A stretch of 64,000 bases of DNA, from contig NZ_BDBQ01000084.1 in the NCBI RefSeq assembly GCF_001613065.1, forward strand, positions 1-64,000. Direction: 5' to 3'. The translations under genes were made by a program, and so were the position numbers. This DNA is from Nocardia miyunensis NBRC 108239 (GTDB lineage: Bacteria; Actinomycetota; Actinomycetes; Mycobacteriales; Mycobacteriaceae). The notes under the pieces are model-generated. The model ran no database searches, was not told the DNA's origin, and saw nothing but the letters and a program-made list of their open reading frames with translations. Below are positions 49,804 through 59,161 of this stretch, in pieces. Position 1 is the first letter of the stretch. The number at the start of each line of letters is the position of its first letter.

Positions 49804-51396
49804 ATGGCGATGAGTCCCGGCACCATCGTCGGCGGGTATCGGATCGAGCGAGTGCTCGGCGCGGGCGGTATGGGCACGGTATATCTGGGCAAACATCCGA
49901 GCCTGCCGCGCATGGACGCGATCAAGGTGCTCGGCACCGAGCTGTCGGCCAATGCCGAATTCCGCGGACGATTCGAGCGCGAGGCCAATCTGGCTGCGGG
50001 ACTGGATCATCCGAACATCGTGTCGGTCTACAACCGCGGCGAGGAGGACGGGCGGCTCTGGATCGCGATGCAGTACGTCCAGGGCACCGACGCCTCGGCC
50101 GAGTTGTCCCGGGACCGGCACGCCATGACGCCGCTGCGGGCGCTGCGCATCGTCACCGAGGTCGGCCGGGGCCTGGACTACGCGCACCGGCGCGGCCTGC
50201 TGCACCGCGACGTCAAACCGGCCAATTTCCTGCTGTCCGCCACTGACGGCGACGACGAGGAACGGGTGCTGCTCACCGATTTCGGTGTCGCCAAATCCAC
50301 CGAGGACCCGGGTGAGCTGACCGAGACCGGCAGTTTCGTGGCCACCATCGCGTATGCCCCGCCGGAGCAGTTGCAGGGCGATCCGGTGGATCACCGCGCC
50401 GACATCTACAGTCTCGGCTGCGCCTTCTACAAGCTGCTGACCGGCCAGAACCCTTATCCGGCAATGCAACCGGCGATGGTCATGATGGGCCATCTGTACG
50501 AGCCGCCGCCGCGGGCGACCGCCCTGAACCCCGGCCTTCCCGAGGCCGTCGATCACGTCTTCGCCCGGGTGCTGGCGAAGAATCCGGCCGATCGGTTCAA
50601 CACCTGCCGCGAATTCACCGACGCGGCCACCGGCGCCCTGGTGCCCGGCTACCGCCCGGTGCGCACCTCCACCTCGCCGACGTATCCGATCCAGGTGCCC
50701 GGTCAGCCCTTCACCGACCCGCGCGCGAATATCTCGGGTTCCTATACCGCACAGGGCAATTCCGCTCCCAGGATGACGAATTCCGATCCGGGAGAACGGG
50801 ATCTGTCCGCGCTGCTGGCCAAGCCGCCCGGTCGCCGCCGATGGCTGATCCCGACGGTCGTCGGCGTGGTCGTGGTGGCCGTCGCCGCGGGGATCGGGAT
50901 CTGGGCGAACAGAGGCGACCAACCGGTCACCCCCGCGCCCACGACCAGCGCAGTGGCAGCGCCGAATTCGGTGGCCGAGGCCGAACAGCAGAACCCGGCC
51001 TTCGCCGGGAAGACGATCACCATGGTGGATGTCACCGACGACGACAAGGTCGCGATCTATCTCGGCGGCACCCCGCAGACCGAATTCCTGCAGGGGCTCG
51101 GCTTCGTCTACAACCTCAGCTACCCGAAGCAGGGCAACCAGACCTCCCCGAAGCCGATGAGCGACTACGACAGCCTCAATGCCGCCGACGGCAGCTACAT
51201 CCTCGCCGTGCGCAGCGACAAGGCCGCCGGCGGCGGCGGTCTGCTCGGGCTGCCGTACGAGATCAGCACGTCCAAGGCGACCGTGATCCCGCTGGACGAT
51301 CCGACCGCGGTGTCGGCCATGCGGAACTGGGGAGCCGATTCGGAGAAGACCGAGTTGAGCAAGCTGGTTCCGGTGTTGCACAACCACATTCAGTGA
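49804..51396 (+). CDS. Membrane serine/threonine protein kinase, PknF-like
   Basis: A 530-residue receptor-type kinase. The kinase domain (about 11-275) has the Gly loop GAGGMG (19-24), the ATP lysine K41 in DAIKVL, the catalytic HRDVKPAN (134-141), DFG (159-161) and a long activation loop with TETGSFVATIAY, then APPEQ instead of APE. A linker, one membrane helix (about 347-368) and an outer domain of about 155 residues follow. PknF regulates the FHA-ABC transporter Rv1747 in M. tuberculosis, and such a transporter is encoded at 39197-42346. The start at 49804 is followed by a second possible ATG two codons later. Confidence 0.93.
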   Translation: MAMSPGTIVGGYRIERVLGAGGMGTVYLGKHPSLPRMDAIKVLGTELSANAEFRGRFEREANLAAGLDHPNIVSVYNRGEEDGRLWIAMQYVQGTDASAELSRDRHAMTPLRALRIVTEVGRGLDYAHRRGLLHRDVKPANFLLSATDGDDEERVLLTDFGVAKSTEDPGELTETGSFVATIAYAPPEQLQGDPVDHRADIYSLGCAFYKLLTGQNPYPAMQPAMVMMGHLYEPPPRATALNPGLPEAVDHVFARVLAKNPADRFNTCREFTDAATGALVPGYRPVRTSTSPTYPIQVPGQPFTDPRANISGSYTAQGNSAPRMTNSDPGERDLSALLAKPPGRRRWLIPTVVGVVVVAVAAGIGIWANRGDQPVTPAPTTSAVAAPNSVAEAEQQNPAFAGKTITMVDVTDDDKVAIYLGGTPQTEFLQGLGFVYNLSYPKQGNQTSPKPMSDYDSLNAADGSYILAVRSDKAAGGGGLLGLPYEISTSKATVIPLDDPTAVSAMRNWGADSEKTELSKLVPVLHNHIQ

Positions 51397-51406
51397 CACG
51401 CCCGGA

Positions 51407-52488
51407 TCACAGCGCGTAGAACCCCTCGCCCCACAGGGTTTCCAGGCGACGGAAGTAGTCCTCGTATTGCGCCGCGACGACATCCGTGGAGAAACGCCCG
51501 ACGGCGTAATCGCGGATCGCCTGATAATCCAGCTCGTCGACCGCGTCCGCGGCATCGCAGAATTGACGCAGCGAACGGCATCGGAATCCGGTGACGCCCT
51601 GTTGCACAGTCTCGCTGAACGCACCCCAGTCGGTGGTGATGACCGGCGTTCCGCACAGCATCGCCTCCACGTGCACCCCGCCGAAAGGTTCCAGATACAG
51701 CGAGGGCACGAAAACCGCTCGGGCCCGGCTCATCAGCTCACCGCGCCGCGCGTGTCCACGACGCCGACGTACTCACCGAACTCCGGCGGCGTTCCGGCAC
51801 CGGCGATCACGAGTTCGCGGCCGAGGGCGCGACAGGTGTCCACGGCGATCTGATAGCCCTTGGCCTCGATCAGCCGGCCGATGAACAAGTAGTAGTCGTC
51901 CTTCTCCGCGGAGAACGGAAAGTCCGGCACGTCGAAGTAATTGGGGATCACCGCGTCGAAGAATCGGCCGCGATCGCTCATGATTCCGGGCAGTGTGGTG
52001 TGCGCGCCGTGCACCGCGTGCATCCACGCATAACTTTCGAACACACGGTATTTCGCGAACACGCCGCTGTAACCGATGCCGAATTCCACCGTCATCATCT
52101 CCGGCAGCGCGGCGCCGATCGCCTCCTGGCAGGTACCGCCGATGATGCACAGGAAATCCCGCGGCTTCGCCCGTTCGGCGATCGCCGCGACGGCCCGGCC
52201 GTTCGTGATGACCCAGTGTTTGTCGTTCTTACCCCAGGTGATGTTGATCGGGCCTTCGAAGAAATCGTTGTTGTCGAACCATTCCCGCTGTTCGTCCTTG
52301 GTCACGATGGTGATCAGTTCGGTGCAGGCCGCCTCGTTCTCCTGCGAGGCGTACAGGAACACCTCGTGGCCCAGTCCGGACATCATGTCGCAGAACCGGC
52401 GCACTTTCTGGGTATAAGCACATGGCGAATACGACCGAGTGGTCTGCGTATGCGGCAGATTGACGACGTGGAAACGCATCGTGGACAC
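51407..52488 (-). pseudogene. Family 4 glycosyltransferase split by a frameshift
   Basis: The N-terminal part (52488-51733, 251 residues, MSTMRFHVVNLPHTQT at the start) covers the acceptor domain and the first half of the donor domain (IGRLIEAKGYQIAVD). It ends in a premature TGA. The second part (51733-51407) supplies FVPSLYLEPFGGVHVEAMLCGTPVITTDWGAF, given here in pieces as EPFGGVHVEAM and GTPVITTDWGAF, the typical donor-binding E-x7-E region. One base change in length within the GC-run near 51745 would join both. It is either a recent loss of function, a sequencing error, or rarely a programmed shift. Confidence 0.8.
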
Positions 52489-53174
52489 TTCAGCTACCCG
52501 ACCAACTCTCCCGTGACGACGTGCCGAACGCTACCCTACGGCGGCCCGCTCATCCGTCCCACGAACGGCGAAGTGGGTGCGGCGGACAAACTCCTGTGGC
52601 TCCCGCGCCGCGCGATTGGTAGGGTAAAGCGGCAGTCATGCCCGTCATGTGGGTACAGCGGCACCTCGGGGGAAGGAGAACATACGCTGTCACAACGCGC
52701 GATGCTCGCCGCAGGGGTGATCGAGCGGCCGAATCCTTCGCGCGGAGCCGCGCTTCGGGCCGTTCCGGCCGGACTCCATTGCAGGTAGGCAGGGAACCGA
52801 ATCGAGGCATGCTGCGTCCAAATACCTGTAGGCGTTCGAGTCCCGTCGACACGGCGGGGTTCGCACTTCCGGTCTCCGGACCGGGCTACATTTAGCCATT
52901 GAGGTGTAGGGGAAGGAGGGTCCGGATTCGAGGCCGCGGCGGTCTCGACTGCCCCTGGTACCAGAGCCGGTTGCTCCGACAGCACGGGCGGGATGACGTC
53001 CACTTCATGACATCTCGCGTCACGTGAGCACACCAGATCGGCTTCATCGCCTGGGGGGTGCCCTTCATACTTGGGCAGAAGTAGATGGAACCGAACGGAC
53101 GTCGTACGCGTCCAACCAGACATACCGACACGACAGACGACCGTCGTGGATCGTTGACCCGAGAGGAGCACACT
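52489..53174. other. Long intergenic region before the WXG100 pair
   Basis: About 685 bases with no supported gene. It should contain the promoters for the glycosyltransferase (left) and the WXG100 pair (right). Ribosome-site-like purine runs occur near 52673-52680 and 52910-52918, each followed by short frames of at most 40 codons. A T-arm-like GGCGTTCGAGTCCC near 52831 is not part of a foldable tRNA. Confidence 0.35.
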
Positions 53175-53498
53175 GTGGCTGGCAAGCTCGAAGCCAATGT
53201 CGATCAGATGAACACGTTCTCCAAGAACATGGAGGACCAGCACCAGAAGCTGATCACGCACATCCAGTCCACCAAGGCGGATCAGGAGCAGACCACCGCC
53301 AGCTGGAGCGGTCAGGCGCGTTCCGCCTTCGACCAGTTCATGGAGCGCTACTACGAGCAGGCGCAGGCGATGAACAACAAGCTGTCCAACACGGTCGACA
53401 GCCTGATGAAGACCGCCGACAGCTACTCCAAGCAGGACGAGGAATTCCAGCAGCAGATCGCCAAGCAGAACTCCAGCCTGGATCTGCCCGCCATCTGA
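53175..53498 (+). CDS. WXG100 protein (ESAT-6/CFP-10 family), first of a pair
   Basis: A 107-residue helical hairpin protein. The WXG turn is ASWSGQARSAF near residue 45 and the C-terminal signal is YSKQDEEF (YxxxD/E). The GTG start follows GAGAGGAG. It is typically exported as a heterodimer with the product of the next gene, 59 bases downstream. Which ESX system exports it cannot be told, because no core genes are in the window. Confidence 0.92.
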   Translation: MAGKLEANVDQMNTFSKNMEDQHQKLITHIQSTKADQEQTTASWSGQARSAFDQFMERYYEQAQAMNNKLSNTVDSLMKTADSYSKQDEEFQQQIAKQNSSLDLPAI

Positions 53499-53557
53499 TC
53501 CTGCCCGGCTCACACACGTTCGGGCTTCGAAGATCACCACGTTCAAAGGAGCATTTC

Positions 53558-53860
53558 ATGGCCGCCAACGATCCCTCGCGGATTTCCGCCAACTTCGGCG
53601 ATGTCGCCGCAGGTGCCGACGCGTTCATCAGCCGCGCCCGCAACCTGATGTCCGACCTGGAGGATTTCCACAAGCAGGTCACCGACTTCGTCACCAACCA
53701 CTGGCAGGGTGACGCGAACGAGGCGTTCTCGCAACTGCAGTCGCAGTGGAACCAGAACATCATGCAGCTGAACACCACCCTGCAGGGTGCGGCTCAGCTC
53801 GTGCACACCGGCAACTCCGACCTGCAGTCTCGCGACTCCTCGCTCGCGGGCCTGTTCTGA
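53558..53860 (+). CDS. WXG100 protein, second of the pair
   Basis: A 100-residue partner protein with NHWQGDANEAF as the WXG turn. It has no YxxxD/E pattern at the C-terminus, as expected for the partner whose dimer mate carries the signal. AAAGGAG precedes the ATG. A strong terminator follows 16 bases after its stop. Confidence 0.92.
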   Translation: MAANDPSRISANFGDVAAGADAFISRARNLMSDLEDFHKQVTDFVTNHWQGDANEAFSQLQSQWNQNIMQLNTTLQGAAQLVHTGNSDLQSRDSSLAGLF

Positions 53861-53876
53861 TCCGAGTTCTCGCAGC

Positions 53877-53905
53877 TGAGCCCCGGCGAATATCGCCGGG
53901 GCTCA
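53877..53905 (+). terminator. Strong intrinsic terminator after the WXG100 pair
   Basis: Perfect 13-base arms TGAGCCCCGGCGA and TCGCCGGGGCTCA with loop ATA, followed by GTCGTTTT. This is a textbook intrinsic terminator for the plus strand. Confidence 0.9.
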
Positions 53906-54048
53906 GTCGTTTTCGCAACGACGCACCCGCACCGCCGACGTTCCGCATCCGGATGTCCGGCGACGATCCGGTAAGTAGCCGCACACCGCACCGAGCGATA
54001 TGTTCTACGGCATCACCCGAATCACGTAGAACACCTGGGAGTTTCACG

Positions 54049-55107
54049 TTGCGTCGCCGATCGAGGATTCGCACCGTCGTTGCGGCCGCGGCCACCGTCG
54101 CCCTGGCCGCGATGTCGGTCGGCACGGGTGCGGGAGCCGGCTCGGCCGATCCGATCATCACCACCGAACATCTGCTGGCCTCCCCCACCGCACCCGACGG
54201 GTCGAAGATCGGCGCGTACTACATCCGCGACGCTCGCCACCTCACGCTGCGCGTGCATTCGGCCGCGATGAATCAGGACATCACCGTCGAGGTGCAGCGT
54301 CCACCGGACGCCTCGGCCCCCCGGCCCGTGCTGTATCTGCTCAACGGTGCGGGCGGCGGGGAGGATGCGGCGACCTGGCAGCGCAATACCGATGCGCTGC
54401 CGTATCTCGCCGACAAGAACGCCAACGTCATCGAGCCGATCGGCGGCGCGTGGAGTTATTACACGGATTGGCTGAAGGACGATCCGGTGCTGGGCCGCAA
54501 CAAGTGGAGAACCTTCTTCACCCGGGAGCTGCCCCCGCTGATCGATGCGGCACTGGGTACCAACGGCGTCCACGCCATCGCCGGTCTGTCGATGGCGGGC
54601 ACCTCGGTGCTGGCCCTGGCCATCGCCGAACCGGGTCTCTACCGCAGCGTCGCCTCCTACAGCGGGTGCGCCCAGACCAGCGATCCGCTCGGGCGCCAGG
54701 TGGTCAAGACCGCGATATCGGTTTGGGGCGACGGCAATCCCGTCAATATGTGGGGCTCGGATTCGAGCCCGCTCTGGGCGGCGAACGATCCGTTCGTACA
54801 CGCCGATCGATTGCGCGGTATCAACCTGTTCCTGTCCTCGGGCAGTGGCCTGCCGGGCCGGTACGACACGTTGAACAGCCGTTTCCTGCTGCATCCCGGT
54901 CCGGTGTCGCTGGCGAATCAGCTCTTGGTGGGTGGTCTGCTCGAGGCGGGAACCAATGCCTGCACGCACAACTTGCAGAATCGCCTGAACCAGCTCGGCA
55001 TCCCGGTCACCGTCGACTACACCGCCACCGGCACACACTCCTGGGGCTACTGGCAGGACGCGCTGAAACAGTCCTGGCCCACCCTGGCCCAGGGGCTGGG
55101 TCTGTAA
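54049..55107 (+). CDS. Secreted mycolyltransferase (antigen 85 family)
   Basis: A 352-residue exported esterase-fold enzyme that moves mycolic acids onto trehalose or arabinogalactan. A signal peptide (residues 1-33) ends at GSADP. The catalytic serine lies in AGLSMAGTS (Ser181), and the histidine is in TGTHSWGYW near the C-terminus. WSYYTDW and the LNGAGGGED loop match Ag85 proteins. This gene is direct evidence for a mycolic-acid envelope. The TTG start at 54049 has GGGAG 7 bases upstream; other starts would lie before the signal peptide. It also resembles the way mycolyltransferases sit near ESX loci in other genera. Confidence 0.93.
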   Translation: MRRRSRIRTVVAAAATVALAAMSVGTGAGAGSADPIITTEHLLASPTAPDGSKIGAYYIRDARHLTLRVHSAAMNQDITVEVQRPPDASAPRPVLYLLNGAGGGEDAATWQRNTDALPYLADKNANVIEPIGGAWSYYTDWLKDDPVLGRNKWRTFFTRELPPLIDAALGTNGVHAIAGLSMAGTSVLALAIAEPGLYRSVASYSGCAQTSDPLGRQVVKTAISVWGDGNPVNMWGSDSSPLWAANDPFVHADRLRGINLFLSSGSGLPGRYDTLNSRFLLHPGPVSLANQLLVGGLLEAGTNACTHNLQNRLNQLGIPVTVDYTATGTHSWGYWQDALKQSWPTLAQGLGL

Positions 55108-55216
55108 CTCCGATCAGCCGCAACCCCCTGATGGCCGAAACGGAGACCTCCGGCCCGCAATCGGCCTGCCCGACGTCGGCGATCACAGATCAGCGGGGAG
55201 ACAGGCAGTGGTACTC

Positions 55217-55258
55217 GTCGGCTCGGGATCTCCCGCGCTCCGAGACGGCCGAGCCGAC
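55217..55258. terminator. Inverted repeat between convergent genes
   Basis: Arms GTCGGCTCGG (55217-55226) and CCGAGCCGAC (55249-55258) lie between the convergent mycolyltransferase and peptidase-like genes, with an inner pairing GGGA/TCCC. It is probably a bidirectional terminator. Confidence 0.55.
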
Positions 55259-55284
55259 ATCCCGTGCGAGTCGCCCCTCGGTGG

Positions 55285-56790
55285 TTATTCGGGGAAGAAC
55301 TCCGGGTCGGGTTCGCAGGTGACGTCGGCGGCGGGGAGGGCGCCGGTGCCGAGGTAGGTGTTGACGTAGTCGTTCAGGCACGGGCTCAGGCCGGGACGGA
55401 AGGAGCCGTGAATTCTGGTGTGGGCCAATGTCACCAGGCGGGAGCCCGACAGATCGCGGTGTAGCGCGAGACCTTCCGAATAGGCGGTGCGGGTGTCGTG
55501 GGTCACGGCCAGAATCAGTGCGGACGTCGCGTTGCGCACCTTGGTCGGGGGTTCGATCGGATCGGGCCAATAGGCGCAGGCGGTGATGTTGTTGGCGAAC
55601 GCGCCGAATACCGGCTGAGTCGGCCGGGCGGCCTCGATATTGCGGTAGTACCAGGCCGGATTCCGAGGTGCGGCCACATCCCCGCACATCACCGCGGCCA
55701 TCCCGGACGTCTCCGGCGGGGCCGAGGCGCTGACCTTGGATTTGAGTTTCGACACGTCCAGCGGTTTCCCGTCGACGCCGTCGGACAACAAGCGCACGAC
55801 GTCGGCCAGATTGGCGTTCATCTTGGGGTTCGACAGCAGGGCGAGCAGCATTATCGGCACGGTGTGTTCGTCGACCAGATATCCGGAGCCGAGACTGATC
55901 ACCGGATGCGCTGCCGCACGGCGGATCAGGTCCTCCACGAAGGCGCGCACCTGCGGCGCGGTCGTGCCGAAGTGGTACCTATCGTCGTGCCGGGCGGCCC
56001 ACGCCGCCCAGTCGTCCAGGGCGTACTCGTTGATCGGGCCCATGTCCTGGTACATCCCGACCCAGTAGCGATCGGGATCCACGGGACTGTCCAGAACCAT
56101 CCGGTCGGTTTTCGACGGGAACATCTGCGTGTACACCGCACCCAGGTAGGTGCCGTACGAAGCGCCGTAATAGTTGATCTTGTCGACACCGAGCGTCCCC
56201 CGCACGACGTCCATGTCGCGGGCGGTGTTCCGGGTGGTGATGTTGCGGAGTTTGCCGACGTCCCCGGCCAGACAGGACGCGGCCAGCACGGCGGCCAGGC
56301 CGGTGTCGCGGGCATAACCGAACAGGTCGAATCCGGCCGAGAACAGCATCGTCGGCAGCGGTATCGCGCAAGCCACCGGATCCGAGCGGCCGACACCGCG
56401 CGGGTCCATGCCGATCAGGTCGTATTGCGCACGCACGTCCGCGGTCATCGACTTCTGCACACCGGTCATCGTGCGCAATCCCGGCCCGCCGGGCCCGCCC
56501 GGATTGGACAGCAGCACCCCACGCCGCCGCGCCGGATCGGTCGCGGCGATCCGCGAGATCGCGATGGTGAGCGTCCGGCCGTCGGGGTGGGTGTAATCCA
56601 GCGGGACGACAACTCCCGCACACCGCGCACCCGCCGCGTCGAGTGCGGCGTCGTGACAGGGCTGCCAGTCGAGCCGCTGCCGGTAGAACCGGTCCAGCGG
56701 ATCCTGCGCCTGGGCCGGACCCGCGACGAGTCCGGCCACGAGCACGATCCCCATCATCGAAACGAGCCAGCGAAACCACCGTGTCGGCAT
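55285..56790 (-). CDS. Secreted alpha/beta hydrolase, tripeptidyl aminopeptidase-like
   Basis: A 501-residue exported protein. A signal peptide (to about residue 28, GPAQAQ) is followed by WQPC, VPLDYTHPDGRTLTIAISR, the NPGGPGGPG oxyanion region, the nucleophile in YYGASYGTYLG (Ser211) and a C-terminal TAP-like cap with the histidine in TRIHGSFRPG. This layout is shared with Streptomyces tripeptidyl aminopeptidases and with mycobacterial lipases/peptidases such as Rv2223c. The start may also be GTG at 56796, which has GAGGAG closer to it. Confidence 0.87.
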   Translation of the reverse strand: MPTRWFRWLVSMMGIVLVAGLVAGPAQAQDPLDRFYRQRLDWQPCHDAALDAAGARCAGVVVPLDYTHPDGRTLTIAISRIAATDPARRRGVLLSNPGGPGGPGLRTMTGVQKSMTADVRAQYDLIGMDPRGVGRSDPVACAIPLPTMLFSAGFDLFGYARDTGLAAVLAASCLAGDVGKLRNITTRNTARDMDVVRGTLGVDKINYYGASYGTYLGAVYTQMFPSKTDRMVLDSPVDPDRYWVGMYQDMGPINEYALDDWAAWAARHDDRYHFGTTAPQVRAFVEDLIRRAAAHPVISLGSGYLVDEHTVPIMLLALLSNPKMNANLADVVRLLSDGVDGKPLDVSKLKSKVSASAPPETSGMAAVMCGDVAAPRNPAWYYRNIEAARPTQPVFGAFANNITACAYWPDPIEPPTKVRNATSALILAVTHDTRTAYSEGLALHRDLSGSRLVTLAHTRIHGSFRPGLSPCLNDYVNTYLGTGALPAADVTCEPDPEFFPE

Positions 56791-56895
56791 CGGCACCAGC
56801 ACTCCTCGCAGAAAGCACCCCTGGGCAAACCTCATCTAGAGGTACAGGTTCTTCACTCGGCATGCGGGAAGACGCGCCCGGCGCGCCGCAGAACG

Positions 56896-57453
56896 TCAGA
56901 CGACGCGGCCGGTGAATGCGGCGAGTTTGTCGAGAACGGGAGTGTCCTGGGCGATGGGTTGCTCGTCGTCGAAACGTCCGGCGCGGGAATGCTCGGCCAT
57001 CTGCACCCTGATGTACGCGAGCGACTCCTCGACCAGATCCTCCGGCAGATCGGCACGGATTCCCGTGGCGCGGGCCAGGTCCCAGCCGTGGGTGAGCAGA
57101 TCGGCCATCCTGATCCGCAACCGCCCCAAACCGGTGGCATCGCCCAGCGGCCCCGAGAACGTCTTGTCCAGCACCCCGGGAGCGCCGAAGGCGGCCGTCA
57201 CCGCCGCGGCGGAGGCCCGGTAGGCCCCGAGCGGATCGGTCCCCAGATGATCTTCCCGCTGATCCGGCATCGGACCGCCGTCGACCAACGCCGCGAACAA
57301 GAGATTCAGCCCAACCAGATGCCGCACCACATCACGCACCGTCCACTCGGTACAGGGCGTCGGCGCGTCCCACTGCTCCGGTTCGATTTGCGCGATCAAC
57401 TCGCCCACCGCGTCGAAGGCCCGCCCGAGGTCGGCGACAGGATCCGATGTCAT
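56896..57453 (-). CDS. DinB/MDMPI-fold protein (TIGR03086 type)
   Basis: A 185-residue cytoplasmic protein of the four-helix metal-binding fold typical of mycothiol-dependent enzymes. The expected histidine pair is visible in VRDVVRHLVGLN and DLLTHGWDLARATG. The TPCTEWTV segment is diagnostic of the TIGR03086 group. Mycothiol is the thiol of actinobacteria, so a mycothiol S-transferase or isomerase role is likely but not specific. It is divergent from the metallophosphoesterase gene. Confidence 0.87.
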   Translation of the reverse strand: MTSDPVADLGRAFDAVGELIAQIEPEQWDAPTPCTEWTVRDVVRHLVGLNLLFAALVDGGPMPDQREDHLGTDPLGAYRASAAAVTAAFGAPGVLDKTFSGPLGDATGLGRLRIRMADLLTHGWDLARATGIRADLPEDLVEESLAYIRVQMAEHSRAGRFDDEQPIAQDTPVLDKLAAFTGRVV

Positions 57454-57667
57454 AACCTGACCCTATGACCACTCCCACCACCGGTAAACCGGGATAGGGG
57501 TCGATCGGCCCGCGATTGCGCCCGTGTCGGCGGATCGGCGTGCCTGCGAGGGGCGCCGGAGGTGATACGGTCCCGGAATCTCCGCCCCGGAAAGGGGTGT
57601 TCGTGCCGGGTATGGTCGGTTGGGCCGGGTGTGGTGCCCTGCGCTCACACGGACGAGGACGGCCTTG

Positions 57668-58792
57668 GTGAAATACATTCCGCGCCTGATCATATTTCTG
57701 GCGATTCCCGCGATTCTGTTCGCTCTGCCGTGGTGGACCGTGATCGGGGCGGTCACGACCGGGACCGCGTTCTGGGTCGGCACGGCGGTGTTCCTGCTCG
57801 GATACCTGAGTCTGCCCGCCGGGATGTTCTTCGGGCACGGGCCCGCGCAGTCCGATACCGCGTCGATCGTGGGCGACACGCTGCTCGGGGTGATGTGGGT
57901 TTTCTTCACCTGGTCGGTGATCGGGAATATCGCCGGTCTGGCGCTGGCCGTGGCCGGGGTGCACGATCCGGCGCGGTCGCGGATCGTCGCGGTGGGTGTG
58001 CTGGCGGTGACGGCTGCGCTGGTCGCGTGGAGCATTCGCGAGGCGCGGCGGGTGCCGCGGGTGCGCGAGGTCGATGTGCCGATCCCGGGACTCGGCCCCG
58101 GCCTGGACGGACTTCGGCTGGTGGTGCTCACCGACACGCACTACGCGGCGCTGAACCGGCTGCGCTGGTCGCAGCGGGTGGTCGAGATCGTCAACGCGCT
58201 GCAACCCGATATCGCCTGTCACGCAGGTGATCTCGCGGACGGTTCGGTGGCGAAACGGCATCCGCAGGTCGATCCGCTGGGCAAGGTCGATGCGCCGCTG
58301 GGCCGGTTCTACATCACCGGCAACCACGAATATTTCGGTGACGCACCGGGTTGGCTCGAGCACATGACCTCGCTCGGCTGGCAGCCGCTGCGCAATCAGC
58401 ACGAGATCATCACCCGCGGCGGCGACCGTCTGGTCATGGCGGGTATCGACGATCCGACCGGAACGGGACTGGCCGGGCACGGGCCGGATCTGCCCGCCGC
58501 CCTGGCCGGCGCCGATCCGCGGTTGCCGGTCGTCCTGCTCGCGCATCAGCCCAGGCAGGTGGCCGATGCGGCGAAAGCCGGTGTCGCCCTTCAGATCTCC
58601 GGACACACCCACGGCGGACAGATCTGGCCGTTCCACTACCTGGTCCGGCTCGAACAACCGGTCGTCGCCGGACTGAGCAGACACGGCGAGCACACCCACC
58701 TCTACACCAGCCGCGGCACCGGATTCTGGGGCCCGCAACTACGCCTGTTCGCCCCCAGCGAGATCACACAGCTCACACTGCGCTCTGTTTAA
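57668..58792 (+). CDS. Membrane-anchored metallophosphoesterase
   Basis: A 374-residue protein. About four transmembrane helices fill the first 125 residues (LIIFLAIPAILFALPWW and on). The calcineurin-like phosphatase domain follows with VVLTDTHYA, HAGDLADG, TGNHEYF and SGHTHGGQIWPF, all metal-binding motifs present. It resembles YkuE/YaeI-type enzymes that act on membrane-near substrates. GTG start at 57668, TTG at 57665 is possible. The gene is followed directly by a repeat element. Confidence 0.92.
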   Translation: MKYIPRLIIFLAIPAILFALPWWTVIGAVTTGTAFWVGTAVFLLGYLSLPAGMFFGHGPAQSDTASIVGDTLLGVMWVFFTWSVIGNIAGLALAVAGVHDPARSRIVAVGVLAVTAALVAWSIREARRVPRVREVDVPIPGLGPGLDGLRLVVLTDTHYAALNRLRWSQRVVEIVNALQPDIACHAGDLADGSVAKRHPQVDPLGKVDAPLGRFYITGNHEYFGDAPGWLEHMTSLGWQPLRNQHEIITRGGDRLVMAGIDDPTGTGLAGHGPDLPAALAGADPRLPVVLLAHQPRQVADAAKAGVALQISGHTHGGQIWPFHYLVRLEQPVVAGLSRHGEHTHLYTSRGTGFWGPQLRLFAPSEITQLTLRSV

Positions 58793-58838
58793 TTTGCCTC
58801 CGCTGCGCTGCGGCGGGCCGCGGCCCCCAAGGGCCGCG
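58793..58838 (+). repeat. Short relative of the intergenic repeat family
   Basis: Directly after the metallophosphoesterase stop the sequence reads TTTGCCTCCGCTGCGCTGCG and then a hairpin CGCGGCCC-CCAA-GGGCCGCG. The first part matches the flank between gene stop and stem in the 92-bp elements (minus strand of 36119-36150 and 44205-44240). It keeps the same orientation relative to the upstream gene. It may work as a terminator or processing site. Confidence 0.6.
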
Positions 58839-59030
58839 ACCTCGGAGTCGGCGCTATCGAGGGTGGGCGGAACGCTGTGACCTTATGACGCGCCGCGGCT
58901 TTTGGAGTTGACATACGGAGTGGGGGAACTCGGTGAGTACGGTCTTCGCGTGCTCGGCTCCGGCACCGCGCTCATGGCTGTGGCCGACGGGCTTCAATTT
59001 CGCCCCGGCGGACCGCGGCCCGAGACGCGA

Positions 59031-59058
59031 CAGCGGGTCCGGAACTCCGGACCCGCTG
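59031..59058. terminator. 12-bp-stem hairpin after the F0 operon
   Basis: Arms CAGCGGGTCCGG and CCGGACCCGCTG around AACT lie about 100 bases downstream of the last F0 gene (minus strand). With the hairpin at 59133-59157 it makes a double stop for minus-strand transcription. Confidence 0.7.
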
Positions 59059-59132
59059 TACTGTACGAGATTCTGTTGTGTCTACAAGTTCCGGGGAATC
59101 GGACTGCCGCAGTGCGGGCCCGCCACATGGTA

Positions 59133-59157
59133 GGGGCCGATCGATCCGATCGGCCCC
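59133..59157. terminator. 11-bp-stem hairpin directly after the last F0 gene
   Basis: Arms GGGGCCGATCG and CGATCGGCCCC around ATC begin 4 bases after the stop at 59162. The perfect stem at this place strongly suggests that the operon ends here. Confidence 0.75.
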
Positions 59158-59161
59158 GGCG

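Noticed and set aside
52795..52870. A tRNA-like T-arm (GGCGTTCGAGTCCC) in the gap before the WXG100 pair.
   Set aside because: No acceptor stem, anticodon stem or D-arm can be paired around it, and the T-stem itself does not close.
52536..53546. A long minus-strand frame of 336 codons across the gap and the WXG100 genes.
   Set aside because: It is antisense to two clear WXG100 genes, has no ribosome site and no domain; it follows from high GC content.
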